This document shows positions 7,921 through 16,952 of a DNA stretch of 64,000 nt, in pieces. The position numbers and the translations under genes were made by a program. Where the stretch lies: assembly GCF_900105535.1 (NCBI RefSeq), contig NZ_LT629779.1, positions 682,001 to 746,000 of the forward strand, in the 5' to 3' direction. Numbering within the stretch: the first letter of the stretch is position 1; each line of letters starts with the position of its first letter. A model generated the notes under the pieces. That model ran no database searches. It saw only the letters and a program-made list of their open reading frames with translations, and was not told the origin of the DNA. The DNA comes from Pseudarthrobacter equi (GTDB lineage: Bacteria > Actinomycetota > Actinomycetes > Actinomycetales > Micrococcaceae).

Positions 7921-9042
7921 GTGAAGGCACTCCGCTTCGGCCGCCACGCGGCTATCGCTGTTATCGCAGCCGGCGCACTCGCGCTTACCGCCTGCGGTTC
8001 AGACAACGCCACGGGCACCACGCCTGCCGGCAACCAGACTTCCTCCGGCCCCAAGGTCACGGGCACCCTCACCGGCATCGGCGCCTCCTCCACCGGCGCA
8101 GCCATGGACGCGTGGAAGGCAGGCTTCGCCTCCGCCAACCAGGGCGCCACTGTGCAGTACTCCCCGGACGGCTCCGGCGCAGGCCGCAAGGCCATCATCG
8201 ACGGCTCGGCACAGTTCGCCGGCTCCGACGCGTACCTCAAGGATGAGGAGCTCGCAAGCTCCCAGACCGTCTGCGGCCCGGACGGCGCCATCAACATCCC
8301 GGTCTACATCTCGCCCATCGCCGTTGCGTTCAACATCCCCAACGTCACCGAGCTGAAGCTGGACGCCACCACGGTTGCCAAGATCTTCCGCGGCCAGATC
8401 ACCAAATGGAACGATCCCGCCATCGCCGCCCTGAACGAGGGCGTCAGCCTGCCGGACCTGAAGGTCACCCCGGTGAACCGCTCTGACGATTCCGGCACCA
8501 CCACCAACTTCACCGACTACCTGGCCTCCGCTGCCCCCGAGGTCTGGACGGACAAGTCCTCCGGAGTCTGGCCCGCCAGCCTCCAGGGCGAGAACGCCAA
8601 GGGCACCTCCGGTGTGGTCAAGACCGTCACCGACACCCCCGGCGCCGTGACCTACGCTGACGACTCCGCCGTGGGTGGCAAGCTCGGCACCGCCTCCATC
8701 AAGGTGGGCGAGGAGTTCGTCAAGATCTCCGCCGACGCCGCCGCCAAGGCTGTTGAAGCCGGCAAGCCCGTTGACGGCCGCTCCGCCAATGACGTGTCCA
8801 TCAAGCTGGACCGCAAGACCACCGCTGCCGGCGCCTACCCGGTGGTGCTGGTTTCCTACCACGTGGTCTGCAGCGCCTACGACAAGCAGGAGACCGTTGA
8901 CCTGGTCAAGGCCTTCGAGAACTACGTAGTCTCCGACGCAGGCCAGCAGGCCGCCGCCGACTCCGCGAAGTCCGCCCCGCTGTCCTCCTCCCTCGCGGAG
9001 AAGGCCCAGAAGGCCATTGACTCCATCAAGGTCAAGTCCTAG
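7921..9042 (+). CDS. pstS: Phosphate ABC transporter substrate-binding lipoprotein PstS
   Basis: High-affinity periplasm-equivalent receptor for inorganic phosphate, 373 residues. It has a signal peptide ending in the lipobox LTAC (Cys about 25). Phosphate-contacting motifs are visible: GASSTGAAM, DGSGAGRKAI, and VTPVNRSDDSGTTTNF. Start is the GTG at 7921 with GGAAGGGG upstream. It is the first gene of pstSCAB and is separated from pstC by a strong hairpin. Confidence 0.95.
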   Translation: MKALRFGRHAAIAVIAAGALALTACGSDNATGTTPAGNQTSSGPKVTGTLTGIGASSTGAAMDAWKAGFASANQGATVQYSPDGSGAGRKAIIDGSAQFAGSDAYLKDEELASSQTVCGPDGAINIPVYISPIAVAFNIPNVTELKLDATTVAKIFRGQITKWNDPAIAALNEGVSLPDLKVTPVNRSDDSGTTTNFTDYLASAAPEVWTDKSSGVWPASLQGENAKGTSGVVKTVTDTPGAVTYADDSAVGGKLGTASIKVGEEFVKISADAAAKAVEAGKPVDGRSANDVSIKLDRKTTAAGAYPVVLVSYHVVCSAYDKQETVDLVKAFENYVVSDAGQQAAADSAKSAPLSSSLAEKAQKAIDSIKVKS

Positions 9043-9060
9043 CAGCCGCACCAAAACCGG

Positions 9061-9100
9061 GTTCCCCGCCTGCCGAGAGGCAGGCGGGGAACTTCGGTTT
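9061..9100 (+). terminator. Intra-operon terminator/attenuator between pstS and pstC
   Basis: A perfect 14-bp stem (9061-9074 with 9079-9092) with a GAGA tetraloop, followed by TTCGGTTT; an outer AAACCG/CGGTTT pair extends it. Such a hairpin after pstS would let some transcripts stop there, giving more binding protein than membrane parts. Confidence 0.7.
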
Positions 9101-9148
9101 GGACGCAGCAATCTTTTTCGTGCCAGTTAACGATCGAAGGGCCGTCGA

Positions 9149-10081
9149 ATGACCGCCACCTCCCTGACCAGCACCCAGGGCGCCGGCCGCACCGGGGACA
9201 AAATCTTCTCGGGCGCCGCGCTCGCCGCCGGCTGCCTCATCCTTGCCGTCCTGTTCGGCGTCGCGCTCTTCCTGGTGGTCCAGGCCATCCCGGCGCTCAC
9301 TGCACCCGCCGCCGAAATCCAGGGCGGGGCAGGCTTCTTCGCCTACATCTGGCCCATCGTGATCGGCACGCTGATCGCCGCCGTCATCGCCCTGGTGATC
9401 GCCACGCCCATCGCCATCGGCGTTGCACTGTTCATCTCGCACTTCGCCCCCCGCGGCCTGGCCGCCGGCCTGGGATACGTGGTTGACCTGCTGGCCGCCA
9501 TCCCGTCGGTGGTTTACGGTGCCTGGGGCGCAACATTCCTGGCCCGGGAGATCTCCCCGGCCTACAACTGGCTGGCGGACAACATGGGCTGGCTGCCCAT
9601 CTTCCAGGGACCCGCCTCGGCCACCGGCAAGACCATCCTGACGGCGGGCATCGTCCTGTCCGTGATGGTGCTGCCCATCATCACCTCGCTGTCCCGCGAG
9701 ATCTTCCTGCAGACCCCCAAACTGCACGAGGAAGCCGCGCTGGCCCTCGGCGCCACCCGCTGGGAAATGATCAAGATGTCCGTCCTGCCCTTCGCCCGGC
9801 CCGGCATCATCAGCGCCGTCATGCTCGGCCTTGGGCGTGCGCTCGGTGAAACCATGGCCGTGGCCCTGGTGCTGTCCTCCGGCGCGCTGACCGCCAGCCT
9901 GATCCAGTCCGGCAACCAGACCATCGCCGCTGAGATCGCCCTGAACTTCCCGGAGGCCAGCGGCCTGAAGGTGAGCACGCTGATTGCCGCAGGCCTGGTC
10001 CTGTTCGTCATCACCCTGGCCGTCAACATGATTGCGCGCTGGATCATCACCCGGCACAAAGAATTCTCGGGAGCCAACTAA
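9149..10081 (+). CDS. pstC: Phosphate ABC transporter permease PstC
   Basis: A 310-residue inner-membrane permease of the Pst phosphate importer with six predicted helices. The coupling-loop motif EEAALALGATRWEMI (about residues 195-209) that docks on PstB is intact, as is the later GRALGETMAVALV segment. GAAGGG precedes the ATG. The stop TAA abuts the ATG of pstA (TAAATG), indicating translational coupling. Confidence 0.94.
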   Translation: MTATSLTSTQGAGRTGDKIFSGAALAAGCLILAVLFGVALFLVVQAIPALTAPAAEIQGGAGFFAYIWPIVIGTLIAAVIALVIATPIAIGVALFISHFAPRGLAAGLGYVVDLLAAIPSVVYGAWGATFLAREISPAYNWLADNMGWLPIFQGPASATGKTILTAGIVLSVMVLPIITSLSREIFLQTPKLHEEAALALGATRWEMIKMSVLPFARPGIISAVMLGLGRALGETMAVALVLSSGALTASLIQSGNQTIAAEIALNFPEASGLKVSTLIAAGLVLFVITLAVNMIARWIITRHKEFSGAN

Positions 10082-11194
10082 ATGACCTCCACGCTTACCC
10101 CGGTGCGCAGCAAGCGCTCAGCACTGACCAAGGGCCAGCTGCCCAAGTACGCCCCTTACATCGTCCTGGCCGCCGCCCTGGTCGTGGGCGCCGCCATCCT
10201 GGCGCTCATTGGCTTCAACGCCTTCGGGTGGGGCCTCGTCTCGGCGCTGCTGTTCGCCGTCGGGCTCGTGTCCTGGAGCGCCGCCGTGGAAGGGTCCCGC
10301 AAGGCCAAGGACCGGCTGGCCACCTGCCTGGTGGTGGGTTCCTTCCTCGTGGCGCTGCTCCCGCTCGTCTCCGTGATCTGGACCGTGCTGGTCAACGGCG
10401 TGCCCGGGCTCCTGAACCCCGGCTTCCTGAGCAGCTCCATGAACGGCGTCACCGGCGTCTACGACAACAAGGCCGTTGAAGAGGGCGCCCCCGTCCTCGG
10501 TGGCATCTACCACGCGCTCCTGGGCACCGTGCAGATCACCCTCCTGGCCACCGTCATTTCCGTGCCCGTGGGCCTGCTGACCGCCATCTACCTGGTGGAG
10601 TACGGCAACGACGGCCGCCTGGCCCGGGCCATCACCTTCTTCGTGGACGTCATGACCGGCATCCCGTCCATCGTGGCCGGCCTCTTCGCAGCGGCCTTCT
10701 TCTTCGCCGTGGTTGGCCCGGGAACCAAGACCGGCGCGGTGGCCGCCGTCGCGCTGTCCGTCCTCATGATTCCCGTGGTGGTCCGCTCCAGCGAGGAAAT
10801 GCTGAAGATCGTCCCCAACGAACTTCGCGAGGCCGCTTACGCCCTGGGCGTGCGGAAATGGCGGACCATCCTCAAGGTGGTCATCCCGACGGCGATCTCC
10901 GGCATTGCGTCCGGCGTCACCCTGGCCATCGCCCGGGTGATCGGCGAGACAGCTCCCATCCTGGTCACCGCAGGGTTTGCCACCAGCATCAACGGCAACG
11001 TCTTTGGCGGCTGGATGGCCTCTCTTCCCACCTTTATCTACACCCAGATCCTCAACCCCACCTCGCCCGCCAACCCGGACCCGTCGTCCGAGCGGGCCTG
11101 GGGTGCGGCGCTGGTACTGATCATCCTGGTGATGATCCTCAACCTCGCCGCACGGCTGATCGCCAGGATCTTCGCCCCCAAGACGGGCCGCTGA
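10082..11194 (+). CDS. pstA: Phosphate ABC transporter permease PstA
   Basis: The second permease subunit, 370 residues. It is longer than the usual 290-300 because of an N-terminal extension with extra hydrophobic helices (about residues 20-75), a form common in actinobacteria. The coupling motif REAAYALGVRKWRTIL (about residues 244-259) and ARVIGETAPILVTAG are conserved. It begins directly at the pstC stop codon. A 7-bp hairpin lies in the 71-nt gap before pstB. Confidence 0.94.
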   Translation: MTSTLTPVRSKRSALTKGQLPKYAPYIVLAAALVVGAAILALIGFNAFGWGLVSALLFAVGLVSWSAAVEGSRKAKDRLATCLVVGSFLVALLPLVSVIWTVLVNGVPGLLNPGFLSSSMNGVTGVYDNKAVEEGAPVLGGIYHALLGTVQITLLATVISVPVGLLTAIYLVEYGNDGRLARAITFFVDVMTGIPSIVAGLFAAAFFFAVVGPGTKTGAVAAVALSVLMIPVVVRSSEEMLKIVPNELREAAYALGVRKWRTILKVVIPTAISGIASGVTLAIARVIGETAPILVTAGFATSINGNVFGGWMASLPTFIYTQILNPTSPANPDPSSERAWGAALVLIILVMILNLAARLIARIFAPKTGR

Positions 11195-11207
11195 GCCCGC
11201 AGCCCCT

Positions 11208-11226
11208 TCCGGCCCCTCGGGCCGGA
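11208..11226 (+). other. Short hairpin in the pstA-pstB gap
   Basis: CCGGCCC (11209-11215) pairs with GGGCCGG (11219-11225) around a 3-nt loop, with an added T-A pair outside. There is no T tract, so it is more likely an mRNA processing or stability element than a terminator. Confidence 0.4.
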
Positions 11227-11265
11227 TGCCAGACTTAATTCATCCCCAGTCAGTGAAGGAACACC

Positions 11266-12045
11266 ATGTCTAAGCGCATCGACGTCAAGGACCTGAACGT
11301 TTACTACGGCGACTTCCTCGCCGTGGAGGACGTCAGCATCAACATCGAGGCCAAGTCCGTCACCGCGTTCATCGGCCCGTCCGGTTGCGGCAAGTCCACG
11401 TTCCTGCGGACCCTGAACCGCATGCACGAGGTCATCCCCGGCGCCCGCGTGGAGGGCGAGGTCCTCCTCGACGGAGACAACCTGTACGGCAACGGAGTGG
11501 ACCCCGTGACGGTCCGTTCACAGATCGGCATGGTGTTCCAGCGTCCCAACCCGTTCCCCACCATGTCCATCCGGGACAACGTGCTGGCCGGCGTGAAGCT
11601 GAACAACAAGAAGATCTCCAAAGGTGAGGCCGACGTCCTGGTGGAACGCTCGCTGAAGGGCGCCAACCTGTGGAACGAGGTCAAGGACCGCCTGGACAAG
11701 CCCGGCTCCGGCCTCTCCGGCGGCCAGCAGCAGCGCCTCTGCATCGCCCGTGCCATCGCCGTGGAGCCGCAGGTGATCCTGATGGACGAGCCCTGCTCCG
11801 CCCTGGACCCCATCTCCACGCTGGCAATTGAGGACCTCATCAATGAGCTCAAGGACCAGTACACGGTGGTGATCGTGACCCACAACATGCAGCAGGCCGC
11901 GCGCGTCTCTGACAAGACCGCGTTCTTCAACATCGCCGGTACCGGCAAGCCCGGCAAGCTGATCGAGTTTGGCGACACCCACACCATCTTCAGCAACCCC
12001 GTGGAGAAGGCCACCGAGGATTACGTCTCCGGCCGCTTCGGGTAA
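11266..12045 (+). CDS. pstB: Phosphate ABC transporter ATP-binding protein PstB
   Basis: The ATPase that drives the Pst importer, 259 residues, the standard length. Walker A GPSGCGKS is at residues 37-44, the signature LSGGQQQRL about residue 151, and Walker [14 protein letters not shown] about residue 171. The loop [11 protein letters not shown] after the Q-loop is typical of PstB. Start is the ATG at 11266 after a GAAGGAAC ribosome binding site. Confidence 0.96.
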   Translation: MSKRIDVKDLNVYYGDFLAVEDVSINIEAKSVTAFIGPSGCGKSTFLRTLNRMHEVIPGARVEGEVLLDGDNLYGNGVDPVTVRSQIGMVFQRPNPFPTMSIRDNVLAGVKLNNKKISKGEADVLVERSLKGANLWNEVKDRLDKPGSGLSGGQQQRLCIARAIAVEPQVILMDEPCSALDPISTLAIEDLINELKDQYTVVIVTHNMQQAARVSDKTAFFNIAGTGKPGKLIEFGDTHTIFSNPVEKATEDYVSGRFG

Positions 12046-12097
12046 AACCGGCAGCTCCGGATAAAGGGGAGCGCAGGCACTGCGTCCCGAGGCTGGC

Positions 12098-12505
12098 TTA
12101 CTCCGGGACTTCCAGCTGGAATCCACACCGGCACCGCAGGACCCTGGTGGGAAGGCAGACGGCGTTGTGCCCTCCTCCCGCACTGCGGTTCCGGTAGCCC
12201 AGCCGCTCGATTTCGAACCCGGCTTCCTCCATGGGGTAGCCGCAGTGGACGTAGTCATCGCCGAACATGATCACCTGCGTCATGGAGCGCACCTGGTGGA
12301 GGGCGGCGGCCACGTCCGTGGCGTAGGCCAGATGCTCCTGGAACTGCCTGCAGTCATCGCAGGTGTAGGACACCGTCACCAGGTCCCCACCACCGGGATC
12401 CAGGGCCGTGATCGCGTGGATGGTCACGTGGTTTTCCGTGCCGCAGGTTGCGCAGCCTAGCTGCCGTGGCTGGGGCAGCGGGCGCCGGGGATTCGAAGTA
12501 GACAT
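12098..12505 (-). CDS. Hypothetical zinc-ribbon-like protein
   Basis: A 135-residue soluble protein with three cysteine pairs or knuckles: CATC near residue 18, CDDC near residue 49 and CRC near residue 123. This suggests one or two zinc-binding ribbons. It also has the acidic FGDDYVHCGY segment. I recognise no named family. It is convergent with pstB with 52 nt between. A 165-nt gap separates it from the PiT gene; that gap shows no clear promoter or other feature. Confidence 0.6.
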   Translation of the reverse strand: MSTSNPRRPLPQPRQLGCATCGTENHVTIHAITALDPGGGDLVTVSYTCDDCRQFQEHLAYATDVAAALHQVRSMTQVIMFGDDYVHCGYPMEEAGFEIERLGYRNRSAGGGHNAVCLPTRVLRCRCGFQLEVPE

Positions 12506-12670
12506 GATGCCTGCTCTTTTCCGCGATGTGCATTCATGCCGCCGGTTTGCAGCAGCGGCGCCAATCCGGCGGTTGCACGCGGCGCCGGACGCATCCCCGG
12601 CACCCAGCCCTGGGGGACATCTTTCGAATGTACGTCACCGGCGCGAGGACTGTACAGGAAAACCGGGCGC

Positions 12671-13681
12671 TCAGGCTGCCGCGGACAGGGCCAGCGCCAG
12701 CACGAAGGCGAGTGCCGCCGTCGCCAGCGGGGTGAGGATCCAGAGCCCCACGATGCGGATCACCAGCTTCCGGTTGGTGACGGAGAAATGCTGGTTCTCG
12801 CCGGCTCCCAGGACCGCCGCGGTGACGGTGTGGGTGGTGGACAGGGGCCAGTGCAGTGCCAGCGCCCCCACGAACAGCATGAGGGCGCTGTAGATCTGGG
12901 CCACCGAACCGCGCAGCGGATCCACCCGGGTGAGCTTGTAGCCGATGGTGTGGGATATCCGCCATCCACCAAGCAGGGTCCCGGCAGTCATCATCACCGC
13001 GGACAGCAGGACAACCCACACGGGGATGCTCCCGCCGTCGGAATATCCTGCCGCGAGCAGGGCGAGCAGCAGCACTGCGCTGACGCGCTGGCCGTCCTGC
13101 AGGCCGTGGCCGAACGCCACAGCACCGGCGGCGATGGCCTGGCTGCGGCGGAAGCGCTGGTTCACCACGCTCGGCTGCGTATGGCGGGCCGCCCACGTGG
13201 CCGGATAAACCAGCAGGAACGCGCCGCTGTACGCCACCAGGGGGGAGAGCAGCAGTGGCAGGACCACCTGCAGGAGCAGCGACTGGTCTGCGCCGCCCAC
13301 CCCGGTCCCGCCGACGGCGAGGCTGGCCAGGCCGGCCCCCGCAAGGCCGCCCACCAGGGTGTGCGTGGAGGGGACGGGGATGCCCCGCCACCACATCAGC
13401 AGGCCCCAGGCACAGGCGCTGAGAAGGCCGGAAACCAGGATGGTCAGGCCGTCGGTGCCGGACGGCAGGCTGATCCAGGTCTGGCTGACGGCAACGGCCA
13501 GGGTGGCGCTCAGGAGCGCGCCCACAAAGTTGAAGAAGGCGGCCAGCAGGACCGCCACGCTGGGCGTGAGTGCCCGGTTGCGGACGGGCAGGGCCGTGGA
13601 AAGGGAAACGTCCCGGAAGCCGTTAAGGAAGGCAAACGCGGCGGTGAGGAGCACCACCGCGCCGAAAAAGACTGCCGTCAC
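12671..13681 (-). CDS. PiT-family inorganic phosphate transporter
   Basis: A 336-residue integral membrane protein with about ten hydrophobic helices. PiT proteins carry metal-phosphate by proton or sodium symport. The N-terminal repeat has AFLNGFRDVS, a variant of the usual GFHDAAN, and the C-terminal repeat has STTHTVTAAVLGAG, so the inverted duplication of the family is visible. It starts at a GTG 1 nt after the stop of the DUF47 gene, forming a two-gene operon. The missing Asn in the first motif (GFRDVS) is unusual and may alter substrate handling. Confidence 0.85.
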   Translation of the reverse strand: MTAVFFGAVVLLTAAFAFLNGFRDVSLSTALPVRNRALTPSVAVLLAAFFNFVGALLSATLAVAVSQTWISLPSGTDGLTILVSGLLSACAWGLLMWWRGIPVPSTHTLVGGLAGAGLASLAVGGTGVGGADQSLLLQVVLPLLLSPLVAYSGAFLLVYPATWAARHTQPSVVNQRFRRSQAIAAGAVAFGHGLQDGQRVSAVLLLALLAAGYSDGGSIPVWVVLLSAVMMTAGTLLGGWRISHTIGYKLTRVDPLRGSVAQIYSALMLFVGALALHWPLSTTHTVTAAVLGAGENQHFSVTNRKLVIRIVGLWILTPLATAALAFVLALALSAAA

Positions 13682-13682
13682 C

Positions 13683-14303
13683 TCACGATTCCTTGACGAT
13701 GATGCTGCCCACCTGCGTGGCGATGCGCCGCATGTCCTTCGTGACCTCCACCAGTTGGTTGGCCACGTCCCGGTTGCGGGAGTATTGGGCCCACTTCATG
13801 TCCGAGATCATGTCCGCCACCCACACCCGGTGCGTGCGCTCGGCCCGTTTGGTAAGGCGGAGGATCTCGATCCAGTAGTCCTCGAGGTCGTCCAGGTTGT
13901 TCAGCCGGCGCATGGCATCCACGGTCAGTTCAGCCTGCCTGCTGATGATCTCCAGCTGGTCCGCGGCGCGCTTGGGGAGCCGCTCCAGCTTGTACAGCGC
14001 AACCAGTTCGGCCGCGGCGTCCATCTTTTCCATGGCTTCGTTGAGGTAGCGGGACAGGGTGTACATGTCCTCGCGGGGGAGCGGGTTCACGAAGCTGGTC
14101 CGCATGTGGGTCAGCAGGGCATAGTGCAGCTCGGAGGATTTTGCATCGTGGTTGTGCATGTCCTCCACGAGCTTGGCGTGGTCCGCGGCCGAGACTCCCA
14201 GGATTTCCGCCAGGGTGCCGCTGGCCAGGACAATCTGCTGCGCCATCTGGGAGAGGAGTTTCAGCCCGGCGGGCTCCTGGGGAAATAGACGCAACTGCTT
14301 CAC
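13683..14303 (-). CDS. DUF47 (PhoU-like) family protein, partner of PiT transporter
   Basis: A 206-residue all-helical protein of the PhoU-like DUF47 family, which usually sits beside PiT transporters and is thought to modulate them. Typical segments are LRLFPQEPAGLKLLSQMA at the start, HNHDAKSSELHYALLTHM and NPLPREDMYTLSRYLNEAM. I take the GTG at 14303 because the conserved domain begins there; the frame is open for another 42 codons upstream but those are not domain-like. The PiT gene follows after 1 nt. Confidence 0.82.
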   Translation of the reverse strand: MKQLRLFPQEPAGLKLLSQMAQQIVLASGTLAEILGVSAADHAKLVEDMHNHDAKSSELHYALLTHMRTSFVNPLPREDMYTLSRYLNEAMEKMDAAAELVALYKLERLPKRAADQLEIISRQAELTVDAMRRLNNLDDLEDYWIEILRLTKRAERTHRVWVADMISDMKWAQYSRNRDVANQLVEVTKDMRRIATQVGSIIVKES

Positions 14304-14595
14304 GTGGCTTACCGGTTTCCGGGAAAAGTTCAAGGCGGGGGATTGCCGCCGTGTGACTTGACCCGGGCGCGCAACTGACGCTAACTCTACCGGCCCGTCA
14401 CTGCGGGCCTGAAATGGGCGGACGGTCAAAAGGGCAGAAAAATGGTGCCGAACCGGATACGCCTCTCGGCGGTAGGCCGCTCTAGGCGGCTGAGTGTTGA
14501 AGCCCGGGGGTTTCGCGGTTCGGCACCGATTTCAGTCTTCTACGATGCTTCGCCCAAGTCAATCTTGACAGTTGGCGGTGCTTGGGCAGGGGGAT
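14304..14595. other. Intergenic region without a recognised gene
   Basis: This 292-nt stretch lies between the divergent-facing 5' end of the DUF47 gene and the 3' end of the next minus-strand gene. The only structure I see is an inverted repeat GCCCAAG (14552-14558) and CTTGGGC (14581-14587) enclosing a TTGACA hexamer at 14575-14580. No convincing small gene was found. Confidence 0.4.
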
Positions 14596-15255
14596 TCAGT
14601 CGAGCTCACCGAGGCGCCACGCGTTGGCGGCGTGCTCCAGGTCTTCGGCGGTCTTCACCAGCTGGTGCGAGTTGCGGGTCAGCCGGCTGGCATGGGCCTC
14701 GTTGGCGTGCTCGGCGCCGTCGGCGAGCGTTACCTGGCCGAGCGCCACCACGCGGCAGAAAGCAGCGGAACGTTCCAGCGCGACGTCGAACTCGCCGTCG
14801 AACGCGCCGGAAAGGACGGCGTCCGCCATGGTCCGCATCTCATCCGCACCCGGCGGTTCTGCCACGCCGGCAACCACGTTGGACACCTGCGCGGTGTCCT
14901 TGCCTGCCCGGAAATAGACGGAGATGCGCTCGGGGTCCTGGACGGTGGCGGCACGCAGGGCGTAGAGCCGCCACAGTGCGCCGGGCAGGGAGCGGGCGGG
15001 GCTTTCGGCCCACATCTCCGCAATGGCTTCCAGGCCCTGTTCGTCCGCGAGCCGCACCAGGCGCTCGGTGATGACGGGGTCGTCGCTGTCGCGGCCATGC
15101 CGGACCAGCGCCTGCGCAGCGAGGTGCGCGGCCTCGGATACCCGGGCGGGATCGGCGCCGCCGGCAAAGGGCTCGAAGTCGATGGGGGCGAACGGCTTGG
15201 GCTTGTGGTGCCGGTTCGCGCCGCCGTATGGCTTGGATCCTGCTTGCTCGCTCAT
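14596..15255 (-). CDS. Hypothetical protein, actinobacterial type
   Basis: A 219-residue soluble, largely helical protein. After a disordered basic N-terminus (GANRHHKPKPF) come segments such as FEPFAGGADPARVSEAAHLAAQALV and LPGALWRLYALRAATVQDPE. There is a histidine/asparagine-rich region near the C-terminus (GAEHANEAHASRLTRNSHQL). I recognise the type as a conserved unknown of Arthrobacter relatives but know no function. The ATG at 15255 has GGGGG upstream. Confidence 0.6.
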   Translation of the reverse strand: MSEQAGSKPYGGANRHHKPKPFAPIDFEPFAGGADPARVSEAAHLAAQALVRHGRDSDDPVITERLVRLADEQGLEAIAEMWAESPARSLPGALWRLYALRAATVQDPERISVYFRAGKDTAQVSNVVAGVAEPPGADEMRTMADAVLSGAFDGEFDVALERSAAFCRVVALGQVTLADGAEHANEAHASRLTRNSHQLVKTAEDLEHAANAWRLGELD

Positions 15256-15471
15256 GCCCCCACGCTACTCCTGTGCAGTGCCTGAATCGAGCATGCCAAG
15301 CGGGCACAGGACCGGGCAGGAAAGCGGGTGCCGGATCAGCCGTGGAACGCCCGACGCCGGCATGCGGACTGCGTGCGGAGGCGCCGGAACCATGGGTTAG
15401 AGTATTAACGTCCAGAAATGGATGGGCCGGGATGGCGAACGTGGCAGACTGCAGCGTTGACCAGCCGGCTG

Positions 15472-15544
15472 GGGCCTTTAGCTCAGTTGGTAGAGCATCG
15501 GACTTTTAATCCGTGGGTCGAGGGTTCGAGCCCCTCAGGGCCCA
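15472..15544 (+). tRNA. tRNA-Lys (anticodon UUU)
   Basis: A 73-nt cloverleaf. The acceptor stem GGGCCTT pairs with AGGGCCC (15537-15543, one G-U), the D arm is GCTC...GAGC, the anticodon loop CTTTTAA carries TTT, and the T arm is GAGGG-TTCGAGC-CCCTC. The discriminator base is A; CCA is not encoded. Confidence 0.97.
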
Positions 15545-15553
15545 CCCATTCAG

Positions 15554-15588
15554 CGGGCCGGAAGCGTAGAGCTTCCGGCCCGTTTTTT
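15554..15588 (+). terminator. Rho-independent terminator after tRNA-Lys
   Basis: A perfect 12-bp GC-rich stem (15554-15565 with 15571-15582), a 5-nt loop and six T residues, 9 nt after the tRNA. Confidence 0.93.
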
Positions 15589-15615
15589 GTTTGCCCGTTG
15601 TGGCGCCGGTCCTGG

Positions 15616-15664
15616 GCTTGTTCGCTGGCCAGAACCTTCACGGCGCGGTCCCGCGGACTAGCTT
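15616..15664 (+). repeat. Imperfect 49-bp direct repeat, copy A
   Basis: This stretch matches 17663-17711 at 41 of 49 positions without gaps, starting GCTTGTTCGCT and ending AGCTT. It covers the stop codon of the SGNH hydrolase gene. The two copies enclose the SGNH, membrane-protein and XRE genes. See the findings for possible meanings. Confidence 0.75.
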
Positions 15665-16824
15665 CTGACGGGAGCCTGCGCTGCCGGGGCAAGCCACGGG
15701 CTGCCAGCGGCAATATCCGTGAACCGTTCGCCGATCAGCCGGTAACCCTCGTCATTCGGGTGCAGGAGGTCCGGGAGGAGATGTGCGTCGGCGGACCCGA
15801 AAAGCCGCAGGCCGTCCAGGTGATGCAGGTTCGAATCGGACGTGCCGCGCTCGCTGACGGCGTCCGCGAGGATGCTCCTGGCGTCGCGGAGGGTCAGCAG
15901 CCCGTCGCCGGGCTTACGGGCAAGGTCGGTGGCCAGGAACTTTCCGTCCACCAGCCGCGAGGGGCCGGGGGCGTCCTCATGCTCGGGGCAGAAGATGGGC
16001 GATATCAGCACCAGCGGGGTCTCAGGGTGGCCGTCCCGTACAGTGTCCAGGAACCCGTGAACGGCCGGTGCGAAAGTGCGCCGGCGGAGGCTGGCGCTGT
16101 TGATGATGTTGATGCCCACCTTCAGCGTGATGAGATCGGCGGGCTGGTCGCGGATGGTCCGCGCAACGAACTGGTCGAGGTGGGCGGAGCCTGCAAGTCC
16201 CAGGTTGTAAAGGTCCAGGCCAAGGTTGCGGGCGGCAACGACGGGCCACACCCCGAGGGGTGCCTCGGCGTGCGAGGACTGGCTGATGGAGCTTCCGTAG
16301 TGGACCCAGCGGGGACCAGTGCTCGGTGCTGGCTGTAGCGGCCTGTCGGAACGGACGCCGTGGATCCTGGCGCTTCCCCGGTGCGGCAACCACACTGTGA
16401 CAGTGCGCTCCTGCCGTGGCCCCGGAATCTCGAAACGTGCCGTGGACGGGGCGGCAGGAGTCAGGGTGCTGGACCCGTCCGGAAAGGTTTCCAGGACGTC
16501 CCCCTCGTGGAATTCCCGGCTCTCGGCGTGGCCATCCGATGTGGTCATGCTGATCACGGCTGCCTGGAGCGGACGCCAGCGCCAGGCAGCGGATTCCCGT
16601 GTGAACGTGAGGTCCAGTTCCAGCCAGGCCGCGTCCGTCAGGAATTCCAGCCGCACCCCGGAGGGTGTGGCGTTGGCTTTGGCCAGCGGCGCGTCGCCGC
16701 CGAACTGGGCCTGCGTCCAGGCCGGGAGGCGTTTGACCGACATGCCCCCGTTGTTGAGGGAAACGTCCAGGGCGCCTTTGATCGCGGTCAGCAACATACC
16801 GGGCGCGCCGTTGTCCAGGGTCAT
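15658..16824 (-). CDS. SGNH/GDSL-type esterase or lipase
   Basis: A 388-residue protein. An N-terminal beta-sandwich-like domain (about residues 40-165) precedes an SGNH hydrolase domain. Block I is HYGSSISQ with the predicted nucleophile Ser179, block II is NLGLAGSAH, block III is LKVGINI, and block V is DLLHPNDEGY, giving the Asp352/His355 pair. There is no signal peptide, so it is probably cytoplasmic. This architecture is used for deacetylation or deacylation of small glycosides, but the substrate is unknown. The gene lies alone, facing the tRNA. Confidence 0.8.
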   Translation of the reverse strand: MTLDNGAPGMLLTAIKGALDVSLNNGGMSVKRLPAWTQAQFGGDAPLAKANATPSGVRLEFLTDAAWLELDLTFTRESAAWRWRPLQAAVISMTTSDGHAESREFHEGDVLETFPDGSSTLTPAAPSTARFEIPGPRQERTVTVWLPHRGSARIHGVRSDRPLQPAPSTGPRWVHYGSSISQSSHAEAPLGVWPVVAARNLGLDLYNLGLAGSAHLDQFVARTIRDQPADLITLKVGINIINSASLRRRTFAPAVHGFLDTVRDGHPETPLVLISPIFCPEHEDAPGPSRLVDGKFLATDLARKPGDGLLTLRDARSILADAVSERGTSDSNLHHLDGLRLFGSADAHLLPDLLHPNDEGYRLIGERFTDIAAGSPWLAPAAQAPVRS

Positions 16825-16900
16825 ATTGCCATTCCATCACGCGGCCCCGCTGATTCGCGTGCGCCGTCCGGCGGATGACGCCCCTTGAAGAAATCCACAA

Positions 16901-16937
16901 TGTAAAGCACACTAGACATGTAAAGTTTGTTGTACAT
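16901..16937 (+). promoter_or_regulatory. Candidate operator for the membrane-protein/XRE pair
   Basis: Two TGTAAAG units (16901-16907 and 16919-16925), 18 nt apart, are followed by a TGTACA palindrome at 16931-16936. They lie just before the ribosome binding site of the 16953 gene. Small XRE regulators paired with membrane proteins often bind such sites and repress their own operon; this is inference. Confidence 0.4.
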
Positions 16938-16952
16938 ATCAAGGGGGACACC

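Noticed and set aside
6475..8297. Longer N-terminal extension of the FUSC-type protein and upstream start for it
   Set aside because: The extra 200 codons lie in the pstS regulatory region, lack membrane character and have no ribosome binding site.
15483..15713. Minus-strand frame running through tRNA-Lys and its terminator
   Set aside because: It crosses a tRNA and a terminator stem and has no start signal; only its similarity to copy B of the 49-bp repeat is of interest.
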